This document shows positions 1 through 6,212 of a stretch of 7,394 bases of DNA, one piece after another (position 1 is the stretch's first letter; each line of letters starts with the position of its first letter). The DNA is from an uncultured Flavobacteriales bacterium. Its GTDB lineage: Bacteria; Bacteroidota; Bacteroidia; Flavobacteriales_D; Sanyastnellaceae. The notes under the pieces are model-generated. The model had not been told where the DNA came from, did no database searches, and saw only the letters and a program-made list of their open reading frames with translations. The stretch covers positions 1 through 7,394 of the forward strand of contig CALKYI010000327.1 of assembly GCA_938003665.1 (NCBI GenBank), in the 5' to 3' direction. The position numbers and the translations under genes are program-made.

Positions 1-1289
1 CGGGTTTTGCCATCGAAGTGTACTTCGATGCGCGCGCCTATGGCGGATCGATTGGAGGAAGTGCCTTCCAGTCGGAAGCCAACGAAATGTCCGTTGGTGT
101 TCAGGTTTTCAAGGATTTGAAATCCGGGTTGGGTGGGAGAGCCGCTGGTAGCGATGGCGAGGTCCCAGTCCCCGTCGCCGTCCAAATCCCCCGCTGCGAG
201 CCCATAATCGCTGTGGTCGTGTTCCAGCACCACATCCCCTTCGCTCACCCAAGCAAATGTCGTGTCGCCGAGCCCCCGGTACAGGCGGTTCGACGTAGGA
301 GCGAAGGCGTAGTCATTGACGATGTAGAGGTCCGATTCGGCGTCGTGGTCGTAATCGAAAAAGATGCAGCCCCACGTCATGCCTGAATCGTCGACGCCAG
401 CCGCCTCGCCAATGGCTGTGTAGGTTCCGTCGCCGTTGTTCAGGAACAGTTCGCTGGGGTAGAGGTCGGTGATGTAGAGGTCCATCCAACCGTCGTGGTT
501 GATATCAGCCGCGTCAACGCCCATGCAATTGCCTTGGTAGTCCAATCCTACACCTGCGGCATCTTGCGTGAAGCTGCCTTGGCCATTGTTCCGGAAAAAC
601 TTGTTGACTTGGTTGCCATCGTGGGTGACATACAGGTCCACATCCCCATCGTTGTCCGAATCAAAAAACAGCGCGCCCATGCCAATGCCCGTATCCACCG
701 TCCCCGATGGGAAGGTGACGTTTTGGAAACCAGTTCCTTCGAGGTTGCGGAGCATCGCATTGTGGCTGTTGATGTTGACAACGTACAGGTCCAGCCATCC
801 GTCGCCGTCGATGTCGGCCGCATGCAGGCTCCGGCAAGGTCCGGCATTCCCTGCATTCCATGCGTCCGTAACATCCGTAAAGGTGCCGTCTCCGTTGTTG
901 AGGTAGAGGCGGTTGGGATCCAGGTAATTGCCGGTGATTAAGTCGAGCCAACCATCGTTGTTGAAATCCGCCCATAAAACCGCGTTCGTTGTTCCGTCAT
1001 CTGCAACCCCTGCCGGAACAGCGACTTCTTCGAATTGCATGTCGCCGAGGTTTCGAAACAACCGGTTGGGGGCAAACTTGGTGCCCACATAGATATCCTC
1101 TCGGCCATCACGGTCGAAATCTCCGATGGCGACCGCATGGTGCAGGCCGTCAGCGTTTACACCAGCGGCTTCGGAAACGTTTGCGAACAGCCCTTGTCCG
1201 GCTGCCGATAGCCCCAGGTGTCCGAGGAGCAAACAGCACATCACTGCTTTCCAAGCGCGTAGCAATCGGTGGCGTGTACTATTCAACAT
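1..1289 (-). CDS. Secreted FG-GAP/VCBS repeat protein, CRTAC1 / ASPIC-UnbV type, C-terminus cut by contig edge
   Basis: The minus strand is open from an ATG at 1289 to the window edge, giving 429 codons with no stop, so the 3' end is missing. Residues 1-31 look like a Sec signal peptide: a basic start (RHRLLRAWK), a hydrophobic core (VMCCLLLGHLGLSAAG), then a mature start near QG. Seven calcium-binding loops of the form DxDxDGxxDL begin at residues 57, 108, 159, 210, 262, 312 and 368, about 51 residues apart, each usually followed by NRLYLNNGDGTF-like text. This is the pattern of a seven-bladed FG-GAP/VCBS beta-propeller. Residues 399-429 (NGHFVGFRLEGTSSNRSAIG and on) match the start of the ASPIC/UnbV domain that follows the propeller in CRTAC1-like proteins. 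Such proteins are exported or surface-bound; their ligand is generally unknown. The family call is firm; the role (adhesion or glycan/protein binding) is inference. Loop 6 has Ala in place of the usual Gly. Confidence 0.93.
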   Translation of the reverse strand, partial: MLNSTRHRLLRAWKAVMCCLLLGHLGLSAAGQGLFANVSEAAGVNADGLHHAVAIGDFDRDGREDIYVGTKFAPNRLFRNLGDMQFEEVAVPAGVADDGTTNAVLWADFNNDGWLDLITGNYLDPNRLYLNNGDGTFTDVTDAWNAGNAGPCRSLHAADIDGDGWLDLYVVNINSHNAMLRNLEGTGFQNVTFPSGTVDTGIGMGALFFDSDNDGDVDLYVTHDGNQVNKFFRNNGQGSFTQDAAGVGLDYQGNCMGVDAADINHDGWMDLYITDLYPSELFLNNGDGTYTAIGEAAGVDDSGMTWGCIFFDYDHDAESDLYIVNDYAFAPTSNRLYRGLGDTTFAWVSEGDVVLEHDHSDYGLAAGDLDGDGDWDLAIATSGSPTQPGFQILENLNTNGHFVGFRLEGTSSNRSAIGARIEVHFDGKT

Positions 1290-1299
1290 GAGCCGACGT

Positions 1300-1307
1300 C
1301 AAAGGTA
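1300..1307 (-). promoter_or_regulatory. Possible -7 promoter element of the CRTAC1-like gene
   Basis: Read on the minus strand this is TACCTTTG, an exact match to the Bacteroidota -7 consensus TAnnTTTG, ending 10 bases before the ATG at 1289. No TTG-type -33 element is seen at the expected 17-23 bp upstream, and the leader would be only a few bases long. It may be chance. Confidence 0.22.
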
Positions 1308-1509
1308 GGATTGCGTGCTGTTGGATTTGCGCTTGAGGGGCATGAATGAATATGAGCTTGCGATCGCCTAAACAACCTTTTAACTATAAAATACACAATT
1401 TAGTCGACTTATTTGATTGTTGATGGAAAATATTTATGTAATATAGTGCCGTGTTTTGATGCGAGGTTTGCAGGCGTCGTTGTCGAAATACGAGTAGATT
1501 GTTAGGGTG

Positions 1510-1540
1510 AAAGGGCGCAGGGGTGCGCCCTTTCTGTTTC
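1510..1540 (+). terminator. Strong hairpin with weak T-rich tail, possible terminator
   Basis: AAAGGGCGC (1510-1518) pairs perfectly with GCGCCCTTT (1525-1533) around a six-base loop (AGGGGT). The plus-strand tail is CTGTTTC and then TTTG, which is T-rich but not a pure run; on the minus strand the stem is followed by CACCC, so only plus-strand termination is plausible. The hairpin lies upstream of the rpsT promoter, and no gene ends just before it. It would therefore end a short RNA started in the A+T-rich core, or insulate rpsT. The structure is seen directly; the terminator role is inferred. Confidence 0.5.
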
Positions 1541-1553
1541 TTTGCCTGCAGGG

Positions 1554-1584
1554 CTTGCGTGCATTGGAATATCTACTATATTTG
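1554..1584 (+). promoter_or_regulatory. rpsT promoter, Bacteroidota type
   Basis: TATATTTG at 1577-1584 is an exact match to the Bacteroidota -7 consensus TAnnTTTG. CTTG at 1554-1557 lies 19 bases upstream, inside the accepted 17-23 bp spacing, and fits the TTG-type -33 element. Transcription would start near 1590, giving a leader of about 30 bases before the rpsT ATG at 1619. The palindrome CCTGCAGG (1545-1552) abuts the -33 element, but no regulator can be named for it. Confidence 0.72.
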
Positions 1585-1618
1585 CACCCCCTTAACGGGA
1601 TAATACAGACGAAAGCTA

Positions 1619-1870
1619 ATGGCTCATCACAAATCCTCATTGAAGCGCATCCGCTCTGACCGCAAGAAAGCGGCGCGCAACCGTTACTACCACAAGACAG
1701 CCCGTAATGCTGTCCGTGCCCTCCGTGCAACCACTGACGCGAAGAAAGCGGCAGAGATGCTTCCTGTAGTTTCTGCGATGTTGGATAAGTTGGCGAAGAA
1801 CAACGTGATCCATAAGAACAAAGCCTCCAACCTCAAATCAAGCCTCGCCATCCACGTAGCGAAGCTCTGA
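1619..1870 (+). CDS. rpsT: 30S ribosomal protein S20
   Basis: This 83-residue protein is a primary 16S rRNA-binding protein of the small subunit, where it helps fold the 5' domain and helix 44 region. The N-terminus MAHHKSSLKRIRSDRKKAAR is the S20 signature, followed by the usual long basic helices (RNRYYHKTARNAVRAL at about 21-36) and the conserved end segment IHKNKASNLKSSLA (64-77). Length matches the family (about 80-90). The ATG at 1619 is clear, and the protein begins right at the conserved MA(H/N)HKS. No Shine-Dalgarno site precedes it; the upstream GACGAAAGCTA is purine-rich, as is common in this phylum. It is a monocistronic unit: its own promoter lies upstream and a strong terminator begins 24 bases after the stop. 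Confidence 0.98.
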   Translation: MAHHKSSLKRIRSDRKKAARNRYYHKTARNAVRALRATTDAKKAAEMLPVVSAMLDKLAKNNVIHKNKASNLKSSLAIHVAKL

Positions 1871-1894
1871 TTGAGTCTCCATAGCATTGAAATT

Positions 1895-1920
1895 AGCCCC
1901 CTTAACAAGGGGGCTTTTTT
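1895..1920 (+). terminator. Rho-independent terminator of rpsT
   Basis: AGCCCCCTT (1895-1903) pairs perfectly with AAGGGGGCT (1907-1915) around a three-base loop, followed by a run of six T (1915-1920). It begins 24 bases after the rpsT stop and ends 23 bases before the chosen radC start, so it should largely uncouple radC from the ribosomal protein gene. Confidence 0.92.
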
Positions 1921-1943
1921 GTGCCCAAAATGTGGAGTTGCGA

Positions 1944-2615
1944 ATGGGGGAAGAACGGACGATGCACATGCCGAGGGAGAAACTGCTGCTGGGCGGTCCG
2001 CAGGAATTGACGGCCGTGGAATTGATCGCAGTGCTGTTGGGGTCAGGTGTACAGGGGCAATCGGTGCACCAAGCTGCCTGTGCACTGCTTGAATTGGTGC
2101 AGGGGGATTTGGCCGTACTTTCCTCGATTCCGCCCTTGGGCATGACGGAAGTCCCAGGCATTGGTCGTGCCAAAGCCCTCCAGTTATCTGCCGCTTTGGA
2201 ATTGGGGCGCCGCCGGCAGATGACCGCCCAGCCAAAGGATGCATTCATTCGATCTTCCGGTGATGTTTTCGAGCGCTTCTCCATCCGGTTGTCAGACCTG
2301 GGACACGAAGAATTCTGGTTGGTGTTGCTGCGTCGGTCCAATGCGATCATGGCGGAAGTCATGGTGAGCAAAGGAGGATTGACGGGTACCGTTGCGGATC
2401 CAAAAATTATTTTTTCGAAGGCCCTCGCGATGCGCGCTGCGGGCATCATCGCAGTACACAACCACCCTTCGGGCAACGTGCGGCCGAGCCGATCCGACCG
2501 GGAGCTCACAAAAAACCTTCAATGGGCGGGCAAAATGTTGGATTGCCCGTTGTTGGACCACTTGATTGTTTCCCGCAACCGTTACTTTAGCTTCGCTGAC
2601 GAAGGCGAGCTTTAA
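1944..2615 (+). CDS. radC: RadC family JAB1/MPN+ (JAMM) protein
   Basis: A 223-residue RadC (YicR/ComM-region type) protein, close to the usual 220-230. The N-terminal block PREKLLLGGPQELTAVELIA and a helix-hairpin-helix (VPGIGRAKA, about residues 70-78) suggest DNA binding. The C-terminal half is the MPN+/JAMM domain: Glu122/Glu123 (HEEFW), then HNHPSG with His172 and His174, Ser182 and Asp185, so H-x-H-x10-D is complete and a zinc metalloprotease-like site is intact. Despite its name, the family's role in repair or recombination is unsettled; it was once linked wrongly to radiation resistance. The ATG at 1944 was chosen because an upstream TTG (1887) would run through the rpsT terminator; ATGs at 1962 and 1968 are also possible. 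It is the first gene of the downstream run. A promoter is not obvious; CTTTTTTG at the terminator tail only faintly resembles a -7 element. Confidence 0.95.
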   Translation: MGEERTMHMPREKLLLGGPQELTAVELIAVLLGSGVQGQSVHQAACALLELVQGDLAVLSSIPPLGMTEVPGIGRAKALQLSAALELGRRRQMTAQPKDAFIRSSGDVFERFSIRLSDLGHEEFWLVLLRRSNAIMAEVMVSKGGLTGTVADPKIIFSKALAMRAAGIIAVHNHPSGNVRPSRSDRELTKNLQWAGKMLDCPLLDHLIVSRNRYFSFADEGEL

Positions 2616-2648
2616 GGCCGCCGGCGACCCAGCCAACGGTCAATTGCA

Positions 2649-3755
2649 ATGAAACGCGTTCTTACCGTCATCGGGGCGAGGCCCCAATGGATGAAAGCCA
2701 GTGCGCTCAGCCGCGTTCTGGAGGACCCTGCTTTGGGCATCGAAGAACGGGTGTTGCACACGGGGCAACACTATTCCCACGACATGGCGGGTCGTTTCGT
2801 AGAAGAATTGAACCTGCCCGCGGCGCACCATGTGTTGAATGTGTCCAACGAGCCCGCAGTGCGCATGGGGCAGATGATGGAAGGGGTGATGTCGGCCATT
2901 GCCCAAGACGCTCCTGACGCCGTCATCCTTTACGGTGATACCGATTCCACCCTCGCCGGGGCGTGGGCGGCGAACCGAACGGGTACGCCGGTGGTGCACA
3001 TCGAAGCTGGACTGCGGTCGTTTGATCGCAGCATGCCGGAAGAGATCAACCGCATCCTCACCGATGCTTTAAGTGATGTGCTTTTTTGTCCATCGCAATC
3101 GGCTGTGGATTTGCTGGCCAAAGAAGGCATCGTGAGCGGTGCCCGCGATGGCCTCCTGGTGGAGGTATCCGGGGACCTCATGCTCGACACTGCGAGGCAT
3201 TTCGGCGGTCAACCCCACCCTGTTGCCGCGGAAGCCGATACGGTTTTGCTCACCCTCCACAGGCCCGCCAATGTGGACGATCCTGAACGGTTGAAAGCCT
3301 GGATTGAGTCCGCCGGCGCGGCGGCGCAATCGAGGGGATGGCGTGTGCACTTTCCGGTGCACCCCCGAACTGCTCAGGTCGTAGAGCGTATTTATGGCGA
3401 TGCATGGTGCGAGCAGCTTGCATCCCTTGGCATCGATGCGCATGATCCGGCGAGTTACCTGCAAGTGCTCCAGTGGTTGCAAAAAGTCCGCCAAGTGTGG
3501 ACGGATTCAGGCGGATTACAAAAGGAAGCTTACTTCATGGGCCGACCGGCCATGGTGCTGCGTGCTGCCTCGGAATGGACAGAATTGATGCACCACGGCG
3601 TGGCCCTTTTGTGCGCCCAACCCACGGAAGTGGAGGCCACTGTTGCTGAGCTGGAATCGGCATACGGTGGCATGGATTTTTCCGTTCCCCTCTATGGGGA
3701 TGGACAAGCGGCATTGCACATCGCTCATACGTTGCGCACATGGCTGAATCGGTAA
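2649..3755 (+). CDS. wecB: Non-hydrolysing UDP-N-acetylglucosamine 2-epimerase family (WecB/WbpI-like)
   Basis: The enzyme (368 residues; family about 360-390) inverts C2 of a UDP-sugar, classically UDP-GlcNAc to UDP-ManNAc, in the cytoplasm. The GT-B-like fold motifs are all present: GARPQW with Arg11, GDTDST (Asp97, Asp99), HIEAGLRSFD (Glu119, Arg123), PEEINR (Glu131/132), LHRPANVDD (His204), HPRT, and DSGGLQKEA (286-294) for UDP binding. Known catalytic acids and the key histidine are therefore intact. The GARPQ start, DALSDVLFCP and the SEWTEL segment resemble WbpI-type enzymes, which act on UDP-GlcNAc(3NAc)A, at least as much as E. coli WecB, so the exact substrate is open. It starts 33 bases after radC. 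Its last 16 bases overlap the deacetylase-like gene, which suggests translational coupling and a shared role in surface polysaccharide synthesis. Confidence 0.94.
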   Translation: MKRVLTVIGARPQWMKASALSRVLEDPALGIEERVLHTGQHYSHDMAGRFVEELNLPAAHHVLNVSNEPAVRMGQMMEGVMSAIAQDAPDAVILYGDTDSTLAGAWAANRTGTPVVHIEAGLRSFDRSMPEEINRILTDALSDVLFCPSQSAVDLLAKEGIVSGARDGLLVEVSGDLMLDTARHFGGQPHPVAAEADTVLLTLHRPANVDDPERLKAWIESAGAAAQSRGWRVHFPVHPRTAQVVERIYGDAWCEQLASLGIDAHDPASYLQVLQWLQKVRQVWTDSGGLQKEAYFMGRPAMVLRAASEWTELMHHGVALLCAQPTEVEATVAELESAYGGMDFSVPLYGDGQAALHIAHTLRTWLNR

Positions 3756-5086
3756 ACCTCTGGGTGGCTTCAGGTGAAGTGACTCCGCGTCATGCGTACG
3801 TGGCGTACATCGTTTTTGATGTGGTACTCGGATGCCCCTACCGGTGGTGCGATTCAACTTCGGATTGGACATCGAGCGACGGGCTTAAGGTCCAATACGG
3901 TGGGGTGGCTCCGAAAACGTTGGATGCAGCATGGATTCCCGCATGTGGACTATTGGAGGGAGCGGACTTGGAGCATTCTGCCTTAGATACTTGGTCGGAT
4001 GAAGAAGGACCCGGCGTGCCAGGTCAGGGACGGCTTCCGTTTGGGGTACCCCATGCGTCCGAATCGCGGGTGGATGCGGATTGGTGGAGTTGGGTGTTTT
4101 GGATGGTGACCCGAATGGAAGAGTACACTGCCTCCAAATCGGCGTACGATGGCATGGTGCGCTTTCAAGCTTCGGCCTCGATGGCCCACGCAGAAGGCTG
4201 GTTGCTGCGTCCGGAGGTGGAAGTGCGCATTCGGGCGTGGGCTGCATCCATCGGCATCACACCGCGACACCATTCCTACACAGTCCAGCCCACCATTGAT
4301 GTGGATAGTGCGTATGCCTATCGGCACCGCAGCGTCCTGCGCACATGGGGTGCCACGGCCAAAGACTTATTTTCCGGAAACACCACTCGCTTGGCGGAGC
4401 GCCACCGCGTCCTGGTCAAGGGACAACCTGATCCTTATGACACTTACGAATGGCTCGAGTCCGTGCACGCAAAGCATGACCTGAAAGCGCGGTACTTCTT
4501 CTTGTTGGCGGACCGCGGACCGTACGATCGTCCCGTGGACTGGCGGCAACCGGGCATGCAGACCTTGGTGCAACGCCTGTCGCAATCTGCATACGTGGGC
4601 ATTCATCCGGGCGTCGCCAGCCACGATTCGGGTGATGCGGTGCAACTGAAAGCGGAAATCGGCCGGATGGAGGGGCTTTCCAATGCGCCCGTCCAACACG
4701 CTCGTCAACACTATTTGCTGCAGCGCATGCCGTCGACTTGGAGGCGATTGGAATCGGTTGGAATCGAACACGATCACAGCCTCGGGTATGCGGATCACAT
4801 CGGGTTTCGTGCCGGTATGTCCCGGCCGTTTCGCGCATTCGATGCTGAGGCCAACCGTGCGATGAACTTGACCATCCACCCGGTTTCGGCGATGGATGCC
4901 ACCTTGAATCGGTACATGCAACTCACCCCGAATGATGCCCTCGATGCCCTCGAGCAGCTAGCGCAAGAGGTGAAGGCCGTGGACGGTGTGCTCACCTTGT
5001 TGTGGCACAACGAAACCGTCAGTGAGTGCAATGAATGGAAGGGGTGGCGTACGGTGTACGAACAAGTATTTGAACGCGTTTGTTAA
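3740..5086 (+). CDS. Polysaccharide-deacetylase-like protein of Bacteroidota type (DUF7033-like N-terminus)
   Basis: A 448-residue protein resembling a Bacteroidota family annotated as polysaccharide deacetylase, with an N-terminal domain (about 1-170) ahead of a NodB/CE4-like barrel. Family landmarks: a TPRHAYVAYIVFD-type start (15-27), WFW/RMEEY (about 117-129), PTIDVDSAYAY (184-194) with Asp187 and Asp189, PDPYDTYEWL (about 231-240), IHPGVASHD (288-296), GFRAG (355-359) and LLWHNE (421-425). TxDxD fits the CE4 metal/catalytic aspartates, but the second motif HPGVASH (His289, His295) departs from the standard HSxxH, so catalysis is not assured. There is no signal peptide or membrane helix, which suggests a cytoplasmic protein. 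The ATG at 3740 lies inside the epimerase gene and fits where the family alignment begins. Deacetylation of an amino-sugar precursor is inference. upp starts four bases after its stop. Confidence 0.8.
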   Translation: MAESVNLWVASGEVTPRHAYVAYIVFDVVLGCPYRWCDSTSDWTSSDGLKVQYGGVAPKTLDAAWIPACGLLEGADLEHSALDTWSDEEGPGVPGQGRLPFGVPHASESRVDADWWSWVFWMVTRMEEYTASKSAYDGMVRFQASASMAHAEGWLLRPEVEVRIRAWAASIGITPRHHSYTVQPTIDVDSAYAYRHRSVLRTWGATAKDLFSGNTTRLAERHRVLVKGQPDPYDTYEWLESVHAKHDLKARYFFLLADRGPYDRPVDWRQPGMQTLVQRLSQSAYVGIHPGVASHDSGDAVQLKAEIGRMEGLSNAPVQHARQHYLLQRMPSTWRRLESVGIEHDHSLGYADHIGFRAGMSRPFRAFDAEANRAMNLTIHPVSAMDATLNRYMQLTPNDALDALEQLAQEVKAVDGVLTLLWHNETVSECNEWKGWRTVYEQVFERVC

Positions 5087-5090
5087 GCTC

Positions 5091-5813
5091 ATGCCCATGG
5101 TTACCAATCTTGCCTCAACTGATAGCATCACCAACGAATTTGTTGCGGAACTGCGCGATGCGAGCATCCAGCAGGACCCGTTGCGCTTCCGGTTCAACTT
5201 AAAGCGGTTGGGGAGTGCCATGGCCGTCGAAGTAGGCAAGTCCCTGGCATTCAAACCAACATCGGTGGAAACACCGTTGGGTAGCGCAACCGTAAACCGG
5301 TTAGCCGCGCAACCGGTGTTGGCCACCATCCTCCGGGCGGGACTACACATGCACCAGGGAGTAGCCAATGTGTTTGATCGTGCGGAACAGGCGTTCGTGT
5401 CGGCATGCCGCAAGTATGTGGATGAAGCGCACAGCGCCTTTGAAATCGGAATTGATTCGGTCAGCGCACCGCCCTTAGAGGGAAAGGTGTTGATCGTTTC
5501 GGACCCCATGCTCGCGACGGGCGCTTCGTTGGCCCAAGTGCTCACCGCACTTTTCGCATCGTACGGCGTACCCTCGACGGTGCACGTATTGGCTGCGATT
5601 GCCAGCCGGCAGGGCGTAAACCACCTCCAACGCCAGCATCCCGAAGCGCGTGTGTGGGTGGCAGCAATCGATGAAAAACTGAATGACAAGGGCTACATCA
5701 TCCCGGGCTTAGGCGATGCGGGTGACTTGGCCTTTGGGAGCAAATTGTTAGCATGCCAGGCGTCCTCGAAATATTGCTGTGGATCTTTGGTGCGGTGGTT
5801 AAATTCTTGGTGA
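5091..5813 (+). CDS. upp: Uracil phosphoribosyltransferase, with abnormal C-terminal extension
   Basis: UPRT salvages uracil: uracil + PRPP gives UMP + PPi, in the cytoplasm. The type I PRT fold is clear: N-terminal FVAELRDASIQQDPLRFRFN, ILRAGLHMHQG (base of the active site), the PRPP loop SDPMLATGAS (Asp138 to Ser146; usual form DPMLATGGS), and the uracil-binding YIIPGLGDAGD near the end. All key residues are kept. ATG 5091 (or 5097) fits the family start and sits four bases after the deacetylase-like stop. Enzymes of this family usually end just after GDAGDLAFG-K-L, about 210-218 residues. Here the frame passes GSKL (residue 219, base 5747) and runs on for 21 residues rich in Cys, Ser and Trp to 5813, fully inside the next gene. 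A TAG at 5749-5751 is out of frame by one base. A one-base T insertion near 5745-5749, real or a sequencing error, would explain this. Confidence 0.93.
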   Translation: MPMVTNLASTDSITNEFVAELRDASIQQDPLRFRFNLKRLGSAMAVEVGKSLAFKPTSVETPLGSATVNRLAAQPVLATILRAGLHMHQGVANVFDRAEQAFVSACRKYVDEAHSAFEIGIDSVSAPPLEGKVLIVSDPMLATGASLAQVLTALFASYGVPSTVHVLAAIASRQGVNHLQRQHPEARVWVAAIDEKLNDKGYIIPGLGDAGDLAFGSKLLACQASSKYCCGSLVRWLNSW

Positions 5814-6193
5814 CCCCATCCCTCATGATTGCCCGCGGATGGAGTTTCGGTGCAACGGTCATCGTCACGTCGGCTGGAGCAGCTGTGGGCGTGTGGATCT
5901 TTTTCTACTTTGGAAAATGGATGCTCAAAAAGTGGGCGGAGTTTCGAGGGGAGAAGGAGCCCAAGCGGCCGTTTTTCACGCCGCAACGCAGGCGTGTGGT
6001 GCGCTTCCGCCGGCTGTTCGGTATGTGGGGACTGCTCGCTATCAGCGGCATGATTTCGGTTCCGATCGCGGCCATCCTTGCGGCGAAGTACTACCAGCGT
6101 GACGAGCGCATGCCGTGGATATTGGTGGTGGCCTTCGTGGCGTGGTCGTTGTTGCTGACGTCCCTCTCGTATTGGGCCATCGACATTGGTTGA
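5753..6193 (+). CDS. Small four-helix membrane protein of unknown function
   Basis: A 146-residue inner-membrane protein. Four hydrophobic segments are visible: about 4-27, 32-54, 88-112 and 121-143. The loop between helices 2 and 3 (55-87) is strongly basic (KKWAEFRGEKEPKRP, RRRVVRFRR), which by the positive-inside rule places it and both termini in the cytoplasm. The general pattern (VKFLVTPSLMIA in helix 1, a Gly-rich helix 2, GLLAISGMISVPIAAILA with a Pro in helix 3) recalls uncharacterised Bacteroidota proteins sometimes compared with small multidrug-export-type families (COG2426), but that link is from memory and uncertain. The ATG at 5753 is one base after an out-of-frame TAG that is probably the ancestral upp stop. 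It sits between upp and a nucleotidase gene, so a link to pyrimidine or nucleoside transport is possible but unproven. Confidence 0.8.
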   Translation: MPGVLEILLWIFGAVVKFLVTPSLMIARGWSFGATVIVTSAGAAVGVWIFFYFGKWMLKKWAEFRGEKEPKRPFFTPQRRRVVRFRRLFGMWGLLAISGMISVPIAAILAAKYYQRDERMPWILVVAFVAWSLLLTSLSYWAIDIG

Positions 6194-6212
6194 GGTGATG
6201 TACCTTCGGGAC

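Larger units (their letters stand above)
1290..1618. other. Divergent intergenic region with A+T-rich core
   Basis: This 329-bp gap lies between the divergent CRTAC1-like and rpsT genes. No convincing coding frame was found. Positions 1371-1445 are roughly 80% A+T, in sharp contrast to the G+C-rich genes, as expected for promoter DNA. The core holds an 8-bp perfect palindrome, AGTCGACT, at 1402-1409, loosely flanked by CAAT (1396-1399) and ATTG (1416-1419). Further right are a 9-bp-stem hairpin (1510-1533), the palindrome CCTGCAGG (1545-1552) and the rpsT promoter. No tRNA, tmRNA or other known structured RNA was recognised. Confidence 0.7.

Noticed and set aside
495..975. Several open frames on both strands over the left end (for example plus strand 495-941, minus strand 548-874 and 661-975)
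   Set aside because: They are shadows of the single minus-strand FG-GAP gene, whose frame stays open from 1289 to the edge and contains seven regular calcium-binding loops.
1687..2509. Minus-strand open frames of 185 and 223 codons
   Set aside because: They lie opposite rpsT and radC, run through the rpsT terminator, and their translations are Ser/Pro/Arg-rich with no domain; rpsT and radC are unmistakable on the plus strand.
4986..5090. Upstream extension of the upp frame to an ATG at 4986
   Set aside because: It would overlap the deacetylase-like gene by about 100 bases and add 35 residues with no match to the UPRT N-terminus; ATG 5091 fits the family and spacing.
4367..5689. Long minus-strand open frames (184 and 243 codons) opposite the deacetylase-like gene and upp
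   Set aside because: Composition is typical of antisense shadows in G+C-rich DNA, and the plus-strand genes carry clear family motifs.
6186..6212. Upstream starts (TTG 6186, ATG 6198) for the HAD nucleotidase
   Set aside because: They add residues before motif I that the family lacks, and the TTG overlaps the membrane protein's stop; ATG 6213 is the better start.
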